The notes: a model not told the origin generated them from the sequence alone. Positions 1 through 8,936 are shown, counted from the first letter of the stretch. The stretch: 64,000 nucleotides of DNA from Gemmata palustris (GCF_017939745.1 NZ_JAGKQQ010000001.1:1798001-1862000); one strand, 5' to 3'. A program made the numbers and translations.

Positions 1-2
1 TG

Positions 3-560
3 GTCGCGGTGCCGGAGGTGTACCACGCGCACGAACCGGCCGGGTGCGTGCTCGGCTACGACGACGCGGGGAAGGATCGCGGCAACGCGCTGAAGCAGAT
101 CATCCCGATGTCGGACTTCGACGCGGACGCCCGGGCCGCGGTCGATACGCTTCTGGGGCACCGCGCCTGTAACGGCAGTGTGGGTGCCGTCGGCATCTGC
201 CTCGGCGGGCACCTCGCGTTCCGGGCCGCACTGCTGCCGGACGTGCGCGCGACCGCGTGCTTCTACCCCACAGATTTGCACACCGGTACTCTCGGGAAAG
301 GTGGCGGCGCGGACTCGCTCGCCCGTGCCAAAGATGTACGAGGGGAGCTACTGATGGTGTTCGGCCGCCAAGACCCGCACGTCCCCGGCGCCGGGCGCCG
401 AGCGATCTACGACGCGCTCGAATCGGCCGGCGCGTGGTTCACCTGGCACGAGTTCAACGCGGCACACGCCTTCCTGCGCGACGAGGGCGAGCGCTACGAC
501 CCGTCCACCGCGCGACTCGCGATCGGACTCGCGGCCGACCTCTTCCGCCGCGCGCTGTAA
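3..560 (+). CDS. Dienelactone hydrolase family protein, 5' end outside the window
   Basis: This alpha/beta hydrolase of the dienelactone hydrolase family is open to the left edge, so the N-terminus is missing. About 185 residues remain. The nucleophile motif GICLGG (Cys nucleophile), the acid in GRQDPH and the histidine in NAAHAF appear in the order of the Cys-Asp-His triad of the family. The segment PEIYHAHEP-like at the start matches the early strand of these enzymes. They hydrolyse lactones or esters in the cytoplasm; the substrate here cannot be read from sequence. The gene ends at TAA, 104 bases before the carboxyltransferase gene on the same strand. Confidence 0.85.
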   Translation, partial: VAVPEVYHAHEPAGCVLGYDDAGKDRGNALKQIIPMSDFDADARAAVDTLLGHRACNGSVGAVGICLGGHLAFRAALLPDVRATACFYPTDLHTGTLGKGGGADSLARAKDVRGELLMVFGRQDPHVPGAGRRAIYDALESAGAWFTWHEFNAAHAFLRDEGERYDPSTARLAIGLAADLFRRAL

Positions 561-664
561 ATCATCCCTGGGGGCCACTTGGTGATTGGCTCCGGCGGCG
601 CGGGCCAGAAACCTCGGCCCTGTGCCGCCGAAGCAGTGGCCGCGTCCGCAATATAATTCCCGAC

Positions 665-2275
665 ATGACACCTCTCACCGAACTCTCCGCCGAAGAAAAT
701 GCAATCCGCCTCGGCGGGGGCGCCAAGGCCATCGACCGGCAGCACGAGAAGTCGCGCCTTACCGCGCGCGAGCGCGTCGCGCAGTTCCTCGACCCCGGCA
801 CCGAGTTGTTCGAGTTGGGGCTGTGGGCCGCGTGGAAGATGTACGCCGAGTGGGGCGGCGCGCCCTCGGCCGGAGTGGTGACGGGCGTGGGCACCGTCTC
901 CGGGCGGCACGTCATGGTGATCGCGAACGACGCGACCGTGAAGGCCGGCGCGTTCTTCCCGATGACGTGCAAGAAGGTGCTGCGCGCGCAGCGCATCGCG
1001 TTCGAGAACCGGCTCCCGCTCGTGTACCTCGTCGATTCCGCCGGCGTGTTCCTGCCGCTGCAGGACGAAGTGTTCCCGGACGAGGACGACTTCGGCCGCA
1101 TTTTCCGCAACAACGCGGTCATCTCGGCCGCGGGTGTCCCACAGTTCGCCGCGATCATGGGGAACTGCGTCGCGGGCGGCGGGTACCTGCCGGTGCTGTG
1201 CGACGTGCTCCTCATGACGGAGGGGAGCGGGCTGTACCTCGCGGGGCCGGCGTTGGTGAAGGCCGCGATCGGTCAGGTGGTCGATTCGGAATCGCTCGGC
1301 GGCGCGAAGATGCACGCCGCGATCAGCGGGACCATCGACTACCGCGAACCGACCGACGAGGCGTGCCTCGAGCGCTTGCGGCGCCTGGTGGCCGCGCTGC
1401 CCGAGGACAAGCGCGCCGGCGCGGTGAGCCCGCCCGCACCGGCGGGGGCCGAGTGGAGCGACTTCACCCAGCCCGAGTACGACGTGCGCGACCTGCTCAA
1501 ACGGGTCTTCGACGATGCGCCCTTCGACGAGTACAAGGCCGACTACGGGCGCACGATCGTGTGCGGGTGGGGCAAACTCGGCGGGCAAACGGTCGGCGTG
1601 GTGGCGAACCAGAAGTTGCGCGTCCGGGCCACCGTGCCGGCCGCGAAGGGCGCCGCCGACAAACCGGGCCACTTCGAGGACGGGCCGCTCCAGTTCGGCG
1701 GGGTGATCTACGTCGATTCCGCGGAGAAGGCCGCCCGGTTCGTGATGGACTGCAACCAGCTCCGCGTGCCCATCCTGTTCGTGCAGAACGTGAACGGGTT
1801 CATGGTGGGCAAGGACTCCGAACAGTCCGGGATCATCAAGGCCGGCGCGAAACTGGTGAACGCGATCTCGAACAGCGTGGTGCCGAAGCTCACGCTCATC
1901 ACCGGCGGGTCTTACGGGGCCGGGAACTACGCGCTGTGCGGGAAGGCGTTCGACCCGCGCGTCATCCTCGCGTGGCCCACGGCCCAGTACGCGGTGATGG
2001 GCGGGAACCAGGCCGCGAGCACGCTCCTCGATGTGCAGGTCCAGGCACTGAAGCGCGCCGGTAAGGAGCCCGACGCGGACGAACTCGCGGCCCTGCGCGA
2101 CAAGGTGAAAGCCAGCTACGAGGAGCAGACCGACATCCGCTTCGCCGCGGCCCGGCTCTGGGTGGACGCGATCATCCAACCCGAAGACACGCGCGCCGCT
2201 CTGCTGACCGCGCTGGCCGTCGCCACCCGCTTCGATGAGGGCAAGCCGTTCAAAACGGGCGTTCTGCAAGTGTGA
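665..2275 (+). CDS. Acyl-CoA carboxylase, carboxyltransferase (beta) subunit
   Basis: A 536-residue protein of the biotin-dependent carboxyltransferase family, closest in pattern to methylcrotonyl-CoA or geranyl-CoA carboxylase beta chains. It moves carboxyl from carboxybiotin to an acyl-CoA. The N-terminal half has the expected run KAGAFFP, YLVDSAG, QDEVFPD, FGRIF and GGGYLPVL; the C-terminal half has GKDSEQSGIIKAGAK and the glycine-rich SYGAGNYALCG and AWPTAQYAVMGG. ATG 665 was preferred because the family N-terminus (an ERVAQFLDPG-type motif) follows about 35 residues later; the longer open frame upstream runs through the hydrolase in another frame. No biotin carboxylase subunit is adjacent, so the acyl substrate is unassigned. 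Confidence 0.88.
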   Translation: MTPLTELSAEENAIRLGGGAKAIDRQHEKSRLTARERVAQFLDPGTELFELGLWAAWKMYAEWGGAPSAGVVTGVGTVSGRHVMVIANDATVKAGAFFPMTCKKVLRAQRIAFENRLPLVYLVDSAGVFLPLQDEVFPDEDDFGRIFRNNAVISAAGVPQFAAIMGNCVAGGGYLPVLCDVLLMTEGSGLYLAGPALVKAAIGQVVDSESLGGAKMHAAISGTIDYREPTDEACLERLRRLVAALPEDKRAGAVSPPAPAGAEWSDFTQPEYDVRDLLKRVFDDAPFDEYKADYGRTIVCGWGKLGGQTVGVVANQKLRVRATVPAAKGAADKPGHFEDGPLQFGGVIYVDSAEKAARFVMDCNQLRVPILFVQNVNGFMVGKDSEQSGIIKAGAKLVNAISNSVVPKLTLITGGSYGAGNYALCGKAFDPRVILAWPTAQYAVMGGNQAASTLLDVQVQALKRAGKEPDADELAALRDKVKASYEEQTDIRFAAARLWVDAIIQPEDTRAALLTALAVATRFDEGKPFKTGVLQV

Positions 2276-2280
2276 GGAGC

Positions 2281-2458
2281 AAAGACAAAAAGCAAAGAAC
2301 AGAGCCACGGATCAACGCAGATAACACGGATCAAGACAGAGAACAGAGAACAGAACGCAGAGAGCGAACGTGAGTTGGTTTTTAGCCCCGGTTAGGGGCG
2401 ACAGAGCGTAGCCAGGGGTGGAGCAACGCGCAACCCCTGGTAGACTACCGGGGCTAAA
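2281..2458. repeat. Intergenic repeats: GGATCAACGCAGAT-type arm plus nested palindrome
   Basis: Positions 2281-2346 hold an AG-rich arm centred on a GGATCAACGCAGAT block; its inverted partner lies at about 4948-5010 and relatives at about 47380-47430, 63186-63235 and 63322-63375. At 2381-2458 there is a nested palindrome: TTTAGCCCCGGT (2381-2392) pairs with ACCGGGGCTAAA (2447-2458), and inside it CCAGGGGT (2412-2419) pairs with ACCCCTGG (2433-2440). No gene was found between 2276 and 2675. Confidence 0.75.
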
Positions 2459-2558
2459 GTCAACACCACCGACCGAACCGCGACTCCTCGCCCAACACCA
2501 GATCCACATCTGCACCTTTCGTGCGGGCGCGCTTTCGGGAATGATAGAGGGGCTTCTC

Positions 2559-2633
2559 CTGGGATCGCGGACGTCCCGGCCGCGGCCGGGCGGCCCGCGT
2601 CGCTTTTGCGGACGAGACGTCCGCGGTCCCAGG
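2559..2633. repeat. Palindromic repeat, CGGACGTC family
   Basis: Arms 2559-2576 and 2616-2633 pair over 18 bases with one wobble, around a GC-rich loop. A second member with longer arms is at 40996-41067. It lies just ahead of the ADP-ribosylglycohydrolase start. Confidence 0.85.
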
Positions 2634-2675
2634 TGTTCTGAACCTTTTCTCCCGTTCGCGCGTCCGTGGGGCATT

Positions 2676-3656
2676 ATGAATACGCCACTACCCGCCGATC
2701 ACACAGACCGCATGCACCGTGCGCGACTCGCCCTCACCGGCCTGTCCGTGGGTGACGCCCTCGGACAAACGTGTTTCCGCGACCACAACTATGAAGCGAT
2801 CCTCGAAGACCCGCGTGCAACCGCGCGCGGCCCGTGGCCGTTTACCGATGATACCGAGATGGCGATCAGCGTCTACGACGTGCTGAACGAGCACGGCCGC
2901 ATCGACCAGGATCGGCTCGCGCAGCGCTTCGCGGCCCGGTACAAGGCGCAGCCGTGGCGCGGCTACGGCGGGGGGGCACACCGGCTCCTGGAGCAAGTCG
3001 GCAACGGCTATCCGTGGCGCGCGGTAGCCGAGGGCGTGTTCCCCGGCGGCTCCTTCGGTAACGGTAGCGCGATGCGGATCGCCCCGCTCGCGGCGTACTT
3101 CGCGGACGGTGACTATTCCGTCGTCGCGAAGCAAGCACGGCTCTCGGCCGAAGTCACGCACGCGCACCCCGAGGGCATCGCGGGCGCCATCGCCACGGCC
3201 GTCGCGGGAGCGTGCGTGTGGAGGAACCGCGCGCGACCCACCGAGGAGGCCACGCGGCGCGAACTGTTCGACGCGGCACTCGCACACACGCCGACGGGAC
3301 TGGTGCGAGACGGAATCGAGCGCGCCCGAACGTTCACCTTCGACCTCTCGACGGAATCCGAGGTCCGACTGGTCGGGCGCGGCGCGGCCGTGGTCCCATT
3401 TGACCTGTCCATCGAACCGGTGGTGCGGGCGCTCGGAAACGGTTCGCACATTTCCTGTCAGGACACGGTTCCGTTCTGTCTGTGGGTGGCCGCGATGCAC
3501 CTCCACAACTACCAGACCGCCCTCGTACAGACCATCCGCGCACGGGGGGACATCGACACCAACTGCGCGATCGTCGGCGGCATCGTGGCGCTCGCGGTGG
3601 GCGAGAAGGGCATCCCGAACGACTGGCTCGCTCAGCGCGAAGAACTGGTCGTGTGA
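2676..3656 (+). CDS. ADP-ribosylglycohydrolase family protein
   Basis: A 326-residue member of the ADP-ribosylglycohydrolase (ARH/DraG) family, which removes ADP-ribose from proteins or hydrolyses related ADP-ribose compounds using two magnesium ions. Metal-binding motifs are visible: DDTEM (Asp58-Asp59-Thr60) near the N-terminus and GDIDTN (Asp292, Asp294) near the C-terminus, with NGSAMRIAP in between. These are the usual positions and spacing, so the enzyme looks active. ATG 2676 was chosen because the earlier open frame is repeat DNA. It is convergent with the IS110 transposase, and half of a palindromic repeat begins 25 bases after its stop. Its target is unknown. Confidence 0.87.
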   Translation: MNTPLPADHTDRMHRARLALTGLSVGDALGQTCFRDHNYEAILEDPRATARGPWPFTDDTEMAISVYDVLNEHGRIDQDRLAQRFAARYKAQPWRGYGGGAHRLLEQVGNGYPWRAVAEGVFPGGSFGNGSAMRIAPLAAYFADGDYSVVAKQARLSAEVTHAHPEGIAGAIATAVAGACVWRNRARPTEEATRRELFDAALAHTPTGLVRDGIERARTFTFDLSTESEVRLVGRGAAVVPFDLSIEPVVRALGNGSHISCQDTVPFCLWVAAMHLHNYQTALVQTIRARGDIDTNCAIVGGIVALAVGEKGIPNDWLAQREELVV

Positions 3657-3680
3657 TGGCGCGGGGCCGAACATTCAAGC

Positions 3681-3754
3681 GCACAGGGCTTCCGCCCGGT
3701 GCTACAAACGCCGGCCGCTCCGCGGCGGAAGATGGTTTGTGGTCTTCGCCCCGG
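3681..3754. repeat. Palindromic repeat (GCACAGGGC family), half interrupted by IS110
   Basis: This is the left arm of a repeat whose uninterrupted form is at 38513-38704. It starts GCACAGGGCTTCCGCCC and runs to the string GCCCCGG at 3748-3754, where similarity to other copies stops and the insertion element begins. The other half resumes at about 4897. Confidence 0.8.
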
Positions 3755-3789
3755 GCGCCTGTGTTGAAGGTCAAGGGAAAAACACGCGA

Positions 3790-4722
3790 TTAGGCGGTGG
3801 CGACGTTCGGGGTCCACGGTTTGTTGTCGCGGATCATGGCATTAAGGATGACGAGGGCTTGCGCATCGCCGCCACCTGCGCGACCTTGATCGCTTTACCC
3901 GCCTTTCGCCGCTTCTGATAGAACGCGCGGATCGGCTCGTTGTACCGCACGGCCGAGAGGATCGCCATGTACAGGCCGCCGAACGCCCCGCGCCCGCCGG
4001 CGATCGAACGGGTGCCCGACATCCGGCCACTGTCGCGGCTCATCGGGGCCACGCCCACGAGCGACGCGATCCGCTTGTTCGAGAGCGTTCCCAGCTCCGG
4101 GAGCTCGCTCACCAGCACCCGGCTCACGACCGGTCCGATGCCCGGAACCCCTTGGAGCAGGTCGTCCTTGGCGCCACACCGGACGCGCTTCAATGAGCTC
4201 GGCCAGTTCCTTGTCGACCTGGTCCAGTTGCTTGAGAGCCACGCGATGTGGGCCCGCACGCTCGTCGCCACGCGCGCGGTCGCCAGGGCCAGGCGGTTGG
4301 CCTCCGCGTGCGCATCTCCAACAGCTGGCGGCGCGGTCCACGAGACCCGCGAGGGCCACGGCCTCGGCACCGGGGAGCGCCCGGACCTCGGGTCGGATGG
4401 CCTCGGCGAAATGGGCCAGTACCGCGGCGTCGATGGCGTCGGTCTTGGCGAACTTGCCGGTGGCCCGGGCGAAGTCCCGTACCTGGCGCGGGTTGACGAC
4501 GGCCACGGGGTGCCCGGCCGCGGCGAGGGCCGCGGCCACCGCGCCCTCGAACCCCCGGTGGCTTCGAGGACGATGCGCTCGGGCGCCCGTTCGCCCACGC
4601 GCGAGTAGGGCCGCAATACCGGTCGGGTCGTTGGTGTAGCGCGCGGCCGATCCGTCGGGCCGCGCGTGGAGGTCGAGATGATCCTTGGAGACATCGATCC
4701 CCACGAAACATGCGGTCGTCAT
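3790..4722 (-). pseudogene. IS110-family transposase (DEDD/serine recombinase), multiply frameshifted
   Basis: The reading starts at ATG 4722 (MTTACFVGIDVSKDHLDL, the RuvC-like first motif with its Asp) and would end at TAA 3790 (RDNKPWTPNVATA). In between, the recognisable family sequence jumps between two frames at least five times: after TGIAALLA, after IVLEATGG, near the AGLVDRA segment, near AHIAWL, after ELAELIEA, and near 3857, where one base is missing before LVILNAM. Expected motifs include KTDAIDAAVLAHF, QGVPGIGPVVSRVL and the C-terminal GVAP with a serine (MSRDSGRMSGTRSI). Between the shifts the protein sequence is well conserved, with no internal stops. The copy as written cannot make the enzyme; sequencing indels are an alternative. 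Confidence 0.85.
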
Positions 4723-4890
4723 GGTGGTGCCCCGATGCACCCGTTCGGCCCGGCCTTGCGAATCCGGTTGGGGTCCACGCGCCTGTTCGGGCTGCGAGGG
4801 TGCGAGAGTCGTGGGGTGGTCCTTGCTCCGGGACGGGATTTCACTCCCAAGGGGCGTGCGGCCTACCCCACCACTCTTCGGTTTACGAAA
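4723..4890 (-). ncRNA. Candidate bridge RNA of the IS110 element
   Basis: This is the non-coding left end upstream of the transposase. On the transcribed (minus) strand a 12-base stem forms between 4876-4865 and 4817-4806 (one mismatch). It encloses a hairpin (4849-4852 with 4821-4824; 4845-4848 with 4835-4838) that has a 10-base bulge at 4834-4825 reading GTCCCGGAGC. Intact repeat copies read GCCCCGGAGC or GCCCCGGAGG at the insertion point. On the other side of the loop the plus strand reads AAGGGGCG (4849-4856), close to AAGGGGCCG in the right flank. Further along, the RNA has ACAGGCGC (4786-4779), identical to the element's right terminus (3762-3755). This is the pattern of target and donor guides of IS110 bridge RNAs. 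The RNA ends are not defined. Confidence 0.6.
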
Positions 4891-4895
4891 CATAC

Positions 4896-5010
4896 AAGGG
4901 GCCGTCTGACGTAGCACAGGGCGGAAGCCCTGCGCTTGAATTGATCTGCTCTTTGTCTTGATCCGCGCTATCTGCGTTGATCTGCGGCTCTGTCTTCTGT
5001 CCTTTGTCCT
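4896..5010. repeat. Right half of the interrupted palindrome and inverted GGATCAACGCAGAT arm
   Basis: AGGGGCCG at 4897-4904 resumes the palindromic repeat cut by the insertion element, followed by GTAGCACAGGGCGGAAGCCC at 4911-4930. From about 4948 to 5010 comes a CT-rich arm that is the inverted partner of 2281-2346, matching over roughly 60 bases with scattered differences. Confidence 0.75.
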
Positions 5011-5014
5011 CTGC

Positions 5015-7788
5015 CTACTTGAATTCCGCCGGGAGCATGGGAACGAGGAACACGAGGTCTTCCGACCGCGTGCTCCCCCGGTACGACCCGACCGCCCTGG
5101 TCGGTGCGGTCGGGCGCCGATGCTCCACACGACGATCTGCCCGCGCTCGATGGGAAGAGGTGCCAGATTGTCGCCCGGTCCGCCCCGCCCGGTGATCTGC
5201 GCTCCGGGGCCTGCTGCTGCGCGCGCGGAGCTCCTCCCGGGCGAGATCCGGTAACCGAACGCCCGGTCTTCGGCATACGGGTCGGCCGGGACCGCACCGA
5301 GGTACCCGCCGGTGACGAGGTCCGCCAGCGCCGCGGGCGGCCTTTCGGTCCACGAGGTGCGCGCGACAAGCGAACTTGATGACCGTTACCCGGCGCAGAA
5401 CCCGGAGGTACCGTTCGGTTTCGGTCACGTCGCCGATGGCCCGGTTCCGGGCGAGTAGCAACCCGGCCCCGGGCCGCCCGATGAGCAGCACGGCGTGCTC
5501 CAGGGGCGGCCCTGGGAACCCCTGCTCGAACCCGAGCCCGAGCAACCGGCGCGTGCGCTCGCGCTCCCACGGCACGGTCCACGCGAACGAAACCAGGTCC
5601 GCCTCCGCCGCGGCCAGTTCTTCGTTCACGCCCGCCGAAATCAGGTGCCCCGTGAGCCACGGGCTCGGCACCCGCAGTTGTTCGCGCAGGACGTACCGGT
5701 CGGCGAGGTAGTGCGGGACCAGGTCCAGGTCGCCGGGGGCGTCGTGGTGCTCGAACACCCGGCCCGCGGCGGAGGTCGGCGGCGGACCCGGCGAACCGCT
5801 CCAACCACCGGTCGGCGGCGAAGAGGGCCTGGCGCTCGACCTCGATGCCGACCACGAGTGCCAAGATCCGGACCCGTTGCGCAGGTTCCGAACCAGCGCC
5901 ATGACGGTCCGCAGCGCGGGTAAGAACGCCCCGGCTCCCCGCCCGCCTGGCGCTGGAGCCCGCGGGCCAGCAGCGCGACCGCCATGCGCGCGCGTTCTCC
6001 AGGTTCCCCGCGGTCACGGCCGCAGTATTGACCAACTGGGGCGACTCGAAGACGCCGACCGGCCGCTCCCCGCGAGCGCGGCCATCGCGGGCCAGGGCGC
6101 CTCGTCCGGGGCCAGGGCCCGAATACACGCGGTCCAACCACGTCGCGAGTTCCGCGTCGTGGGCCGGCCAACCTTGCCGGAGCACGATTTCCAACCGCTC
6201 GTCGATCCGCTGGCGCGGGCGCGCCGCCCTGGCGCTCGGGCTCCTGCGCGATCGCGGTCACCGTGCGCGTACCGCTCGACCGCGGCGCGGAACTCGCCCC
6301 GCGACGTTCTCGTCGAACGCCGGCAGCGCCCCGACGAACGCGACGTCGGCGGCCCCGTCCGGTTGGTCCGGCACTTCTAGCACCCGGTATCCGAGGGCGC
6401 CCGCGAACGCGAGCGCGCGCCGATCCCCCGGTCAAGCGCAGCAGCGGTCCGCGCTGAACGCCCCGATCGGATGACCAGGACCGCAGGACGAGCCGCCCGG
6501 TGAGGAGCAGCGCGCCGGCCGGGAGCCACACCTGCCAGTGCCGCAGCCCGCCCGCCAACAGCGACGGCCCCCAGAGGGCCGACAGGCACCCGCCGACCAT
6601 CAGCGCGACCCCGCACGCGACGACCAATTTGCGGAACAACAACCCGCACAGGTGCCCGACCACGAACCCGTACACGGCCGGGACCAGAAGGTACGTCCAC
6701 GCCTGCGGACCGAGCTCGTCGAACAGGCGGTCGTGGAAGATCGTCGCGAACGGGCTGCGCCCGTAACTGAACCGCGTGTGCGTTTCAAATTGAGTGCGGA
6801 CCGCGCACGGCAGCACCACCAGGAACAGCAACCAGGCGGTCAGGGCCAGGTGAACGCCGATCTTCACCCGCCACGCGCGCCCGATCGGGAGCCGGCCCTC
6901 GGCCCAGAAGGGCGCGATCCGGTGCGCCTGCTCGTCGCCGAACGCGGTGACCCCGGCCAGCACCCCGGCGGCCAGCGCCAGTGGCGGCCAAACGAACAGC
7001 GCCGGGCCTCCGGCACCAGCAGCACGAACCCGAACGCGAGCGCGAACGCCGACAGAACCGGCCCGGTGAGCCGGAGCTGCCGCAGGGACAGCCACACGAG
7101 CGCGCGGAGGGACGAAACCGTGTGCCCCCGCGCCGCGCGGCCCGCGCGATCGGGCGCGGTGAACGACCAGCCCGACACCACGAGCGGCGTCAGCAGCATG
7201 AGCGCCTCGAACACGACCCAGCCGATCGGCCGGGGAAGTTCGACCCGCGCGCGAACGCGATACAAATCGGCAGGAGGAACACGAACGTCGCGATCGTCGC
7301 GGCCGGGATCGCGACCCCGACCGAACCGAGGGTGGTCCGCGCCAGCGTGGACCCGAGCGCCCCCACGCGAACGCCAGTAAGCCGTACATCACGAGCCGCG
7401 CGGCGAACCACGGGTCGGCCAGCTCCAGCAGGGCCGCGAGCGCCAAAATCACCGCGGTCTGGAGCAGCGCGAGGGTGATCCCGGCCACGAGTTTCGCCCG
7501 CCACAGCGCCCACCGGGCGGCCGGTTGCACCTCCAGGAACGTCATCGTCCCGGCCTCGCGCTCGGCCGCGAACAGCGCCCCCGCACACCATCCCCGACGT
7601 GACCACGAGCATGAGCGTGGCCAGGCGGCCGAGCCCGAGCGACCGGACCACGTCGAGCGCGGACGCCCCGTCGAGGGCGGGTCGCCGAGTTGCGCGGCGC
7701 CGACGAGCAGCCCGCCGCCCAACACGATCAGCATGAGGGCGATCACCCACTGCTCGCGGAACTCCTTCCACACGATGGCGCGGATCAT
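5015..7788 (-). pseudogene. ABC-2 type transporter permease, multiply frameshifted
   Basis: The start is ATG 7788 (MIRAIVWKEFREQW, a typical ABC-2 permease N-terminus) or GTG 7794, and the end is TAG 5015 (FLVPMLPAEFK). The coding signal switches frame near 7675, 7580, 7358, 7245 and 7004, several times between about 6470 and 5750, and again below 5350. Many switches fall at G or C runs. The conserved parts are hydrophobic membrane segments (for example LALLQTAVILALAAL, TYLLVPAVYGFVVG) followed by a soluble domain ending DPYAEDRAFGYRISPGEE and VVWSIGAD, a pattern common at the C-terminus of planctomycete proteins. The intact length would be about 920 residues. It lies just downstream of its likely ATPase partner (8004-8936). 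As written it is a pseudogene; base-calling indels could explain it. Confidence 0.75.
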
Positions 7789-7923
7789 GGGCACTCGCTT
7801 GACTGGGGCGCGTTCGGGTTCGGTATTCGGAGCGAACAGAGGGATGTTGCGCGGGCCGCCCGAGCAAAGACAAAGAGCACATCCGACTTCAAGATGAGAA
7901 CCGGTCCTGTTCTCGGTTCCTGA

Positions 7924-7984
7924 TGACGAGCCGCGACCGCAAGGGGCGAGAGGCGCCCCGCTCCCTTGCGGTCGCGGCTCGTCA
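7924..7984. repeat. Palindromic repeat, CGAGCCGCGACCGCAAGG family
   Basis: Perfect 22-base arms at 7924-7945 and 7963-7984 around a 17-base loop, between the ABC ATPase and permease genes. The same element occurs inside the mnmE-like gene at 15179-15233. Confidence 0.9.
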
Positions 7985-8003
7985 CGATGATCCTGAAACG
8001 AGA

Positions 8004-8936
8004 CTACTCGACCTTCTGCACCATCGGCACCGCGCCGGTCTCGCCCGGCCCCGCGGCCCGCGCCATCAGTGCGGCGTACACCTCTTCGAGCGACACCGAC
8101 ACGTCCTCGAAATCGGAGACGTCGGTGCGCCGGCGGAGGGCCGCGACCGCTTCGGGGTTGGGGTCTTTCACGAGCACCTGCCAGTAGTGCCCGGTGCCGT
8201 AGCGCTCCAGGACCGTTCCGAGGCCGGACGGGTCGGGCGGGCCGTCGGTGAACCGCAGGCTGAGGCGCCGGATCTTCTTCCGCACCTCTTCCAGCGGGGC
8301 CGACAGGATCATCTGCCCGTCCCGGAGCAGCCCGACGTGCGTGCAGGCCCGTTCGAGTTCGGCGATCGAGTGGCTCGTGATGAATATCGTGCGCCCGCTC
8401 GCGGCAAGGTCCGCGAGGCTCGCGAGGAAGTCGCGGCGCGTGAGCAGGTCCAGCCCGGAGGTCGGTTCGTCGAGGAGCAACACTTCCGGGTCCGGGGCGA
8501 GCGCGAGGGCCAACCCCACCCGGGCGTACCCGCCCTTCGAGAGGTCTTTAAGGCGCTTGGCGGAGTCGAGCCCGAGCTTGCCGGCCCACTCGCGGTAGCG
8601 CTCCAGGAACCCCGCGCGGTGGAACGCGGCCGTGAACCAGCCGATGTCGCCGACGCTCATCCACTCATAAAATCGCGGGCGCTCCGGCATGTACCCGACG
8701 CGGAACCGTAGCTCCGTGGCCTTTGCCCAGCAGTCCAGCCCCAGGATGCTGGCGCGCCCGGTGTCGGGCGGCGCCTGCCCCGTGAGGATCTTCATCGTGG
8801 TGGTCTTGCCCGCACCGTTGTCGCCCAGGAAGGCGTACACGGACCCGCGTGGCACCCGCAGGTTCAACCCATCAAGGGCCGATTTCCCGCGGTAACGCAC
8901 TACGAGGCGGTCGATTTCGATCACGTCTTCGGGCAT
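8004..8936 (-). CDS. ABC transporter ATP-binding protein
   Basis: A 310-residue ATPase that would drive the ABC-2 permease encoded downstream. Walker A is GDNGAGKTT, the Q-loop region carries RVGYMPERPRFYEWM, the signature is degenerate (LSKGGYARVGLALAL instead of LSGGQ), Walker B is VLLLDEPTSGLD, and the switch histidine is in ITSHSIAE. The C-terminal part (FEDVSVSLEEVYAALM) resembles the tail of drug- and sodium-export ATPases. ATG 8936 (MPEDVIEIDRLVVRY) begins directly at the first ABC strand; the longer frame to 9026 would overlap the dehydrogenase gene. The gene is intact although its partner is frameshifted, and a palindromic repeat separates the two. Confidence 0.9.
   Translation of the reverse strand: MPEDVIEIDRLVVRYRGKSALDGLNLRVPRGSVYAFLGDNGAGKTTTMKILTGQAPPDTGRASILGLDCWAKATELRFRVGYMPERPRFYEWMSVGDIGWFTAAFHRAGFLERYREWAGKLGLDSAKRLKDLSKGGYARVGLALALAPDPEVLLLDEPTSGLDLLTRRDFLASLADLAASGRTIFITSHSIAELERACTHVGLLRDGQMILSAPLEEVRKKIRRLSLRFTDGPPDPSGLGTVLERYGTGHYWQVLVKDPNPEAVAALRRRTDVSDFEDVSVSLEEVYAALMARAAGPGETGAVPMVQKVE

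Larger units (their letters stand above)
3755..4898 (-). mobile_element. IS110-family insertion sequence
   Basis: An element of about 1.14 kb with the layout of the IS110 group: a long non-coding left end (4723-4898), the transposase on the minus strand, and a short right end (3755-3789). The boundaries were set by comparison with intact copies of the palindromic repeat it interrupts (38659-38673 and 63272-63285): flank similarity stops after GCCCCGG at 3754 and resumes with AGGGGCCG at 4897. There are no terminal inverted repeats, as expected for this family. A likely core dinucleotide AG (CT on the minus strand) is at 4897-4898; the matching A at the other junction seems to be missing, which may reflect the indel problem seen across this segment. 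Confidence 0.8.

Noticed and set aside
494..2308. A 604-codon open frame on the minus strand
   Set aside because: It is antisense to the well-supported carboxyltransferase gene; in GC-rich DNA such frames arise from third-position bias and it matches no family.
3790..4722. Programmed frameshifting in the transposase
   Set aside because: IS110 transposases are made from one frame, and five or more shifts without slippery heptamers do not fit a programmed event.
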